From Acidaminococcaceae bacterium (GTDB taxonomy: Bacteria; Bacillota; Negativicutes; Acidaminococcales; Acidaminococcaceae), in the NCBI GenBank assembly GCA_022484685.1, contig JAKVKY010000007.1, forward strand, positions 1 through 64,000: DNA of 64,000 bases, written 5' to 3'. Made by a program: the position numbers and the translations under genes. The notes beneath the pieces are model-generated. The model was not told the DNA's origin and made no database searches. It saw only the letters and a list, made by a program, of their open reading frames with translations. Each line of letters opens with the position of its first letter. Position 1 is the first letter of the stretch. Of the stretch, positions 63,592-64,000 are shown piece by piece.

Positions 63592-63852
63592 TTATTTTGC
63601 ATGCTCAATGATTTCAACTACACGCCAGCACTTCTCCTTGGAGAGCGGACGAGTTTGGACAATGCGTACCAAATCGCCAATCTTGGCTTCGTTCTTCTCG
63701 TCATGAGCTTTGAACTTCACCGTGCGAATAACACCCTTATTGTAAGTTTGATGCTGAACATGACGTTCAATAGCAACGACAACGGTCTTTTGCATCTTAT
63801 CGCTTACCACTCTTCCGAGACGGGTAACACGTGCATTCCTTGCTTCGGTCAC
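63592..63852 (-). CDS. rpsQ: 30S ribosomal protein S17
   Basis: 86 aa: [30 protein letters not shown] and the end [19 protein letters not shown]. Start placed at the GTG at 63852, directly behind AGGAGG (8 nt), which gives the normal length; the longer ATG frame (63888) reaches into rpmC. Confidence 0.96.
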   Translation of the reverse strand: MTEARNARVTRLGRVVSDKMQKTVVVAIERHVQHQTYNKGVIRTVKFKAHDEKNEAKIGDLVRIVQTRPLSKEKCWRVVEIIEHAK

Positions 63853-63884
63853 GACTGTTTCCTCCTTTATAAGCTTCAAAACGC

Positions 63885-64000
63885 TCAAGCGTTAATTTCC
63901 TTTTGCCTTTGAACAGTTTTAATCCTGGCAATGGACTTCTTGACTTCACGAATCTTCATGGGATTCTCACATTGTCCGGTTGCCATCTGAAAACGCAAGT
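63885..64000 (-). CDS. rpmC: 50S ribosomal protein L29 (5' end outside window)
   Basis: C-terminal 37 codons of L29: LRFQMATGQ...[18 protein letters not shown] then a TGA at 63885. Start lies past base 64000. Binds at the peptide-exit site; normally follows rplP and rpsC. Confidence 0.95.
   Translation of the reverse strand, partial: LRFQMATGQCENPMKIREVKKSIARIKTVQRQKEINA

Overview
This 64 kb window is a chromosomal segment of a Gram-positive-lineage bacterium (Bacillota), most likely a member of the Negativicutes. The evidence is gene order and content: an mfd-spoVB-mazG-hup-divIC-yabR-tilS-hpt-ftsH block in Bacillus/Clostridium order, a spc/alpha ribosomal cluster followed by ecfA1-ecfA2-ecfT-truA-rplM-rpsI, zinc-type S14, L36, S4 and Adk, and near-consensus sigma-A promoters with 16-17 nt spacers. 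Genus is not resolvable by eye. No rRNA, tRNA, IS element, prophage or CRISPR array was seen.

Layout. (1) 1-25.3 kb, all minus strand, housekeeping: lysS (cut by the window edge) and greA; dusB with an uncharacterised gene; a biotin/CoA operon birA-bioY-coaX behind a promoter overlapped by a probable BirA operator; ftsH, hpt, tilS, yabR, divIC, hup; mazG-spoVB-mfd; glpX; a membrane-protein gene with sppA; pyrG; argS with a DUF1934 gene and an unrecognised 147-aa gene. (2) 25.4-49.7 kb, mixed strands, accessory and metabolic: cysE, a CHAD protein, a 2-hydroxyacid dehydrogenase, a plus-strand group (MscS channel, thioredoxin reductase-like flavoprotein, thioredoxin, TSUP transporter), an alpha/beta hydrolase, a 1217-aa soluble hybrid histidine kinase, a family III CoA-transferase, LemA plus a TPM-domain protein, a YbaK-type deacylase, a DUF1015-serC pair, a HAD phosphatase, a P-type ATPase-like protein that has lost its actuator domain, an M29 aminopeptidase, a VOC protein, and a frameshifted KimA-type potassium transporter. 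(3) 49.8-64 kb, minus strand: rpsI-rplM, truA-ecfT-ecfA2-ecfA1, then rplQ-rpoA-rpsD-rpsK-rpsM-rpmJ-infA-adk-secY-rplO-rpmD-rpsE-rplR-rplF-rpsH-rpsN-rplE-rplX-rplN-rpsQ-rpmC (cut by the window edge).

How parts fit. BioY is the substrate-binding subunit of a biotin ECF transporter; its likely energising module EcfA1-EcfA2-EcfT is encoded 47 kb away, and BirA probably both uses biotin and represses birA-bioY-coaX. The mfd-to-ftsH block matches the Bacillus region except that the spore genes normally interleaved in it (spoVT, yabP, yabQ, spoIIE) are absent while spoVB remains, which points to an asporogenous lineage. The TrxA/flavoprotein pair appears to be a complete redox unit, but the flavoprotein lacks the usual NADPH motifs. 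Nothing here is a clear new multi-gene system; the best leads are the actuator-less P-type ATPase, the NADPH-motif-less thioredoxin reductase, the kimA frameshift, a 13-bp palindrome shared by two promoter regions, and a cluster of terminators that sit directly against the next gene's ribosome binding site.
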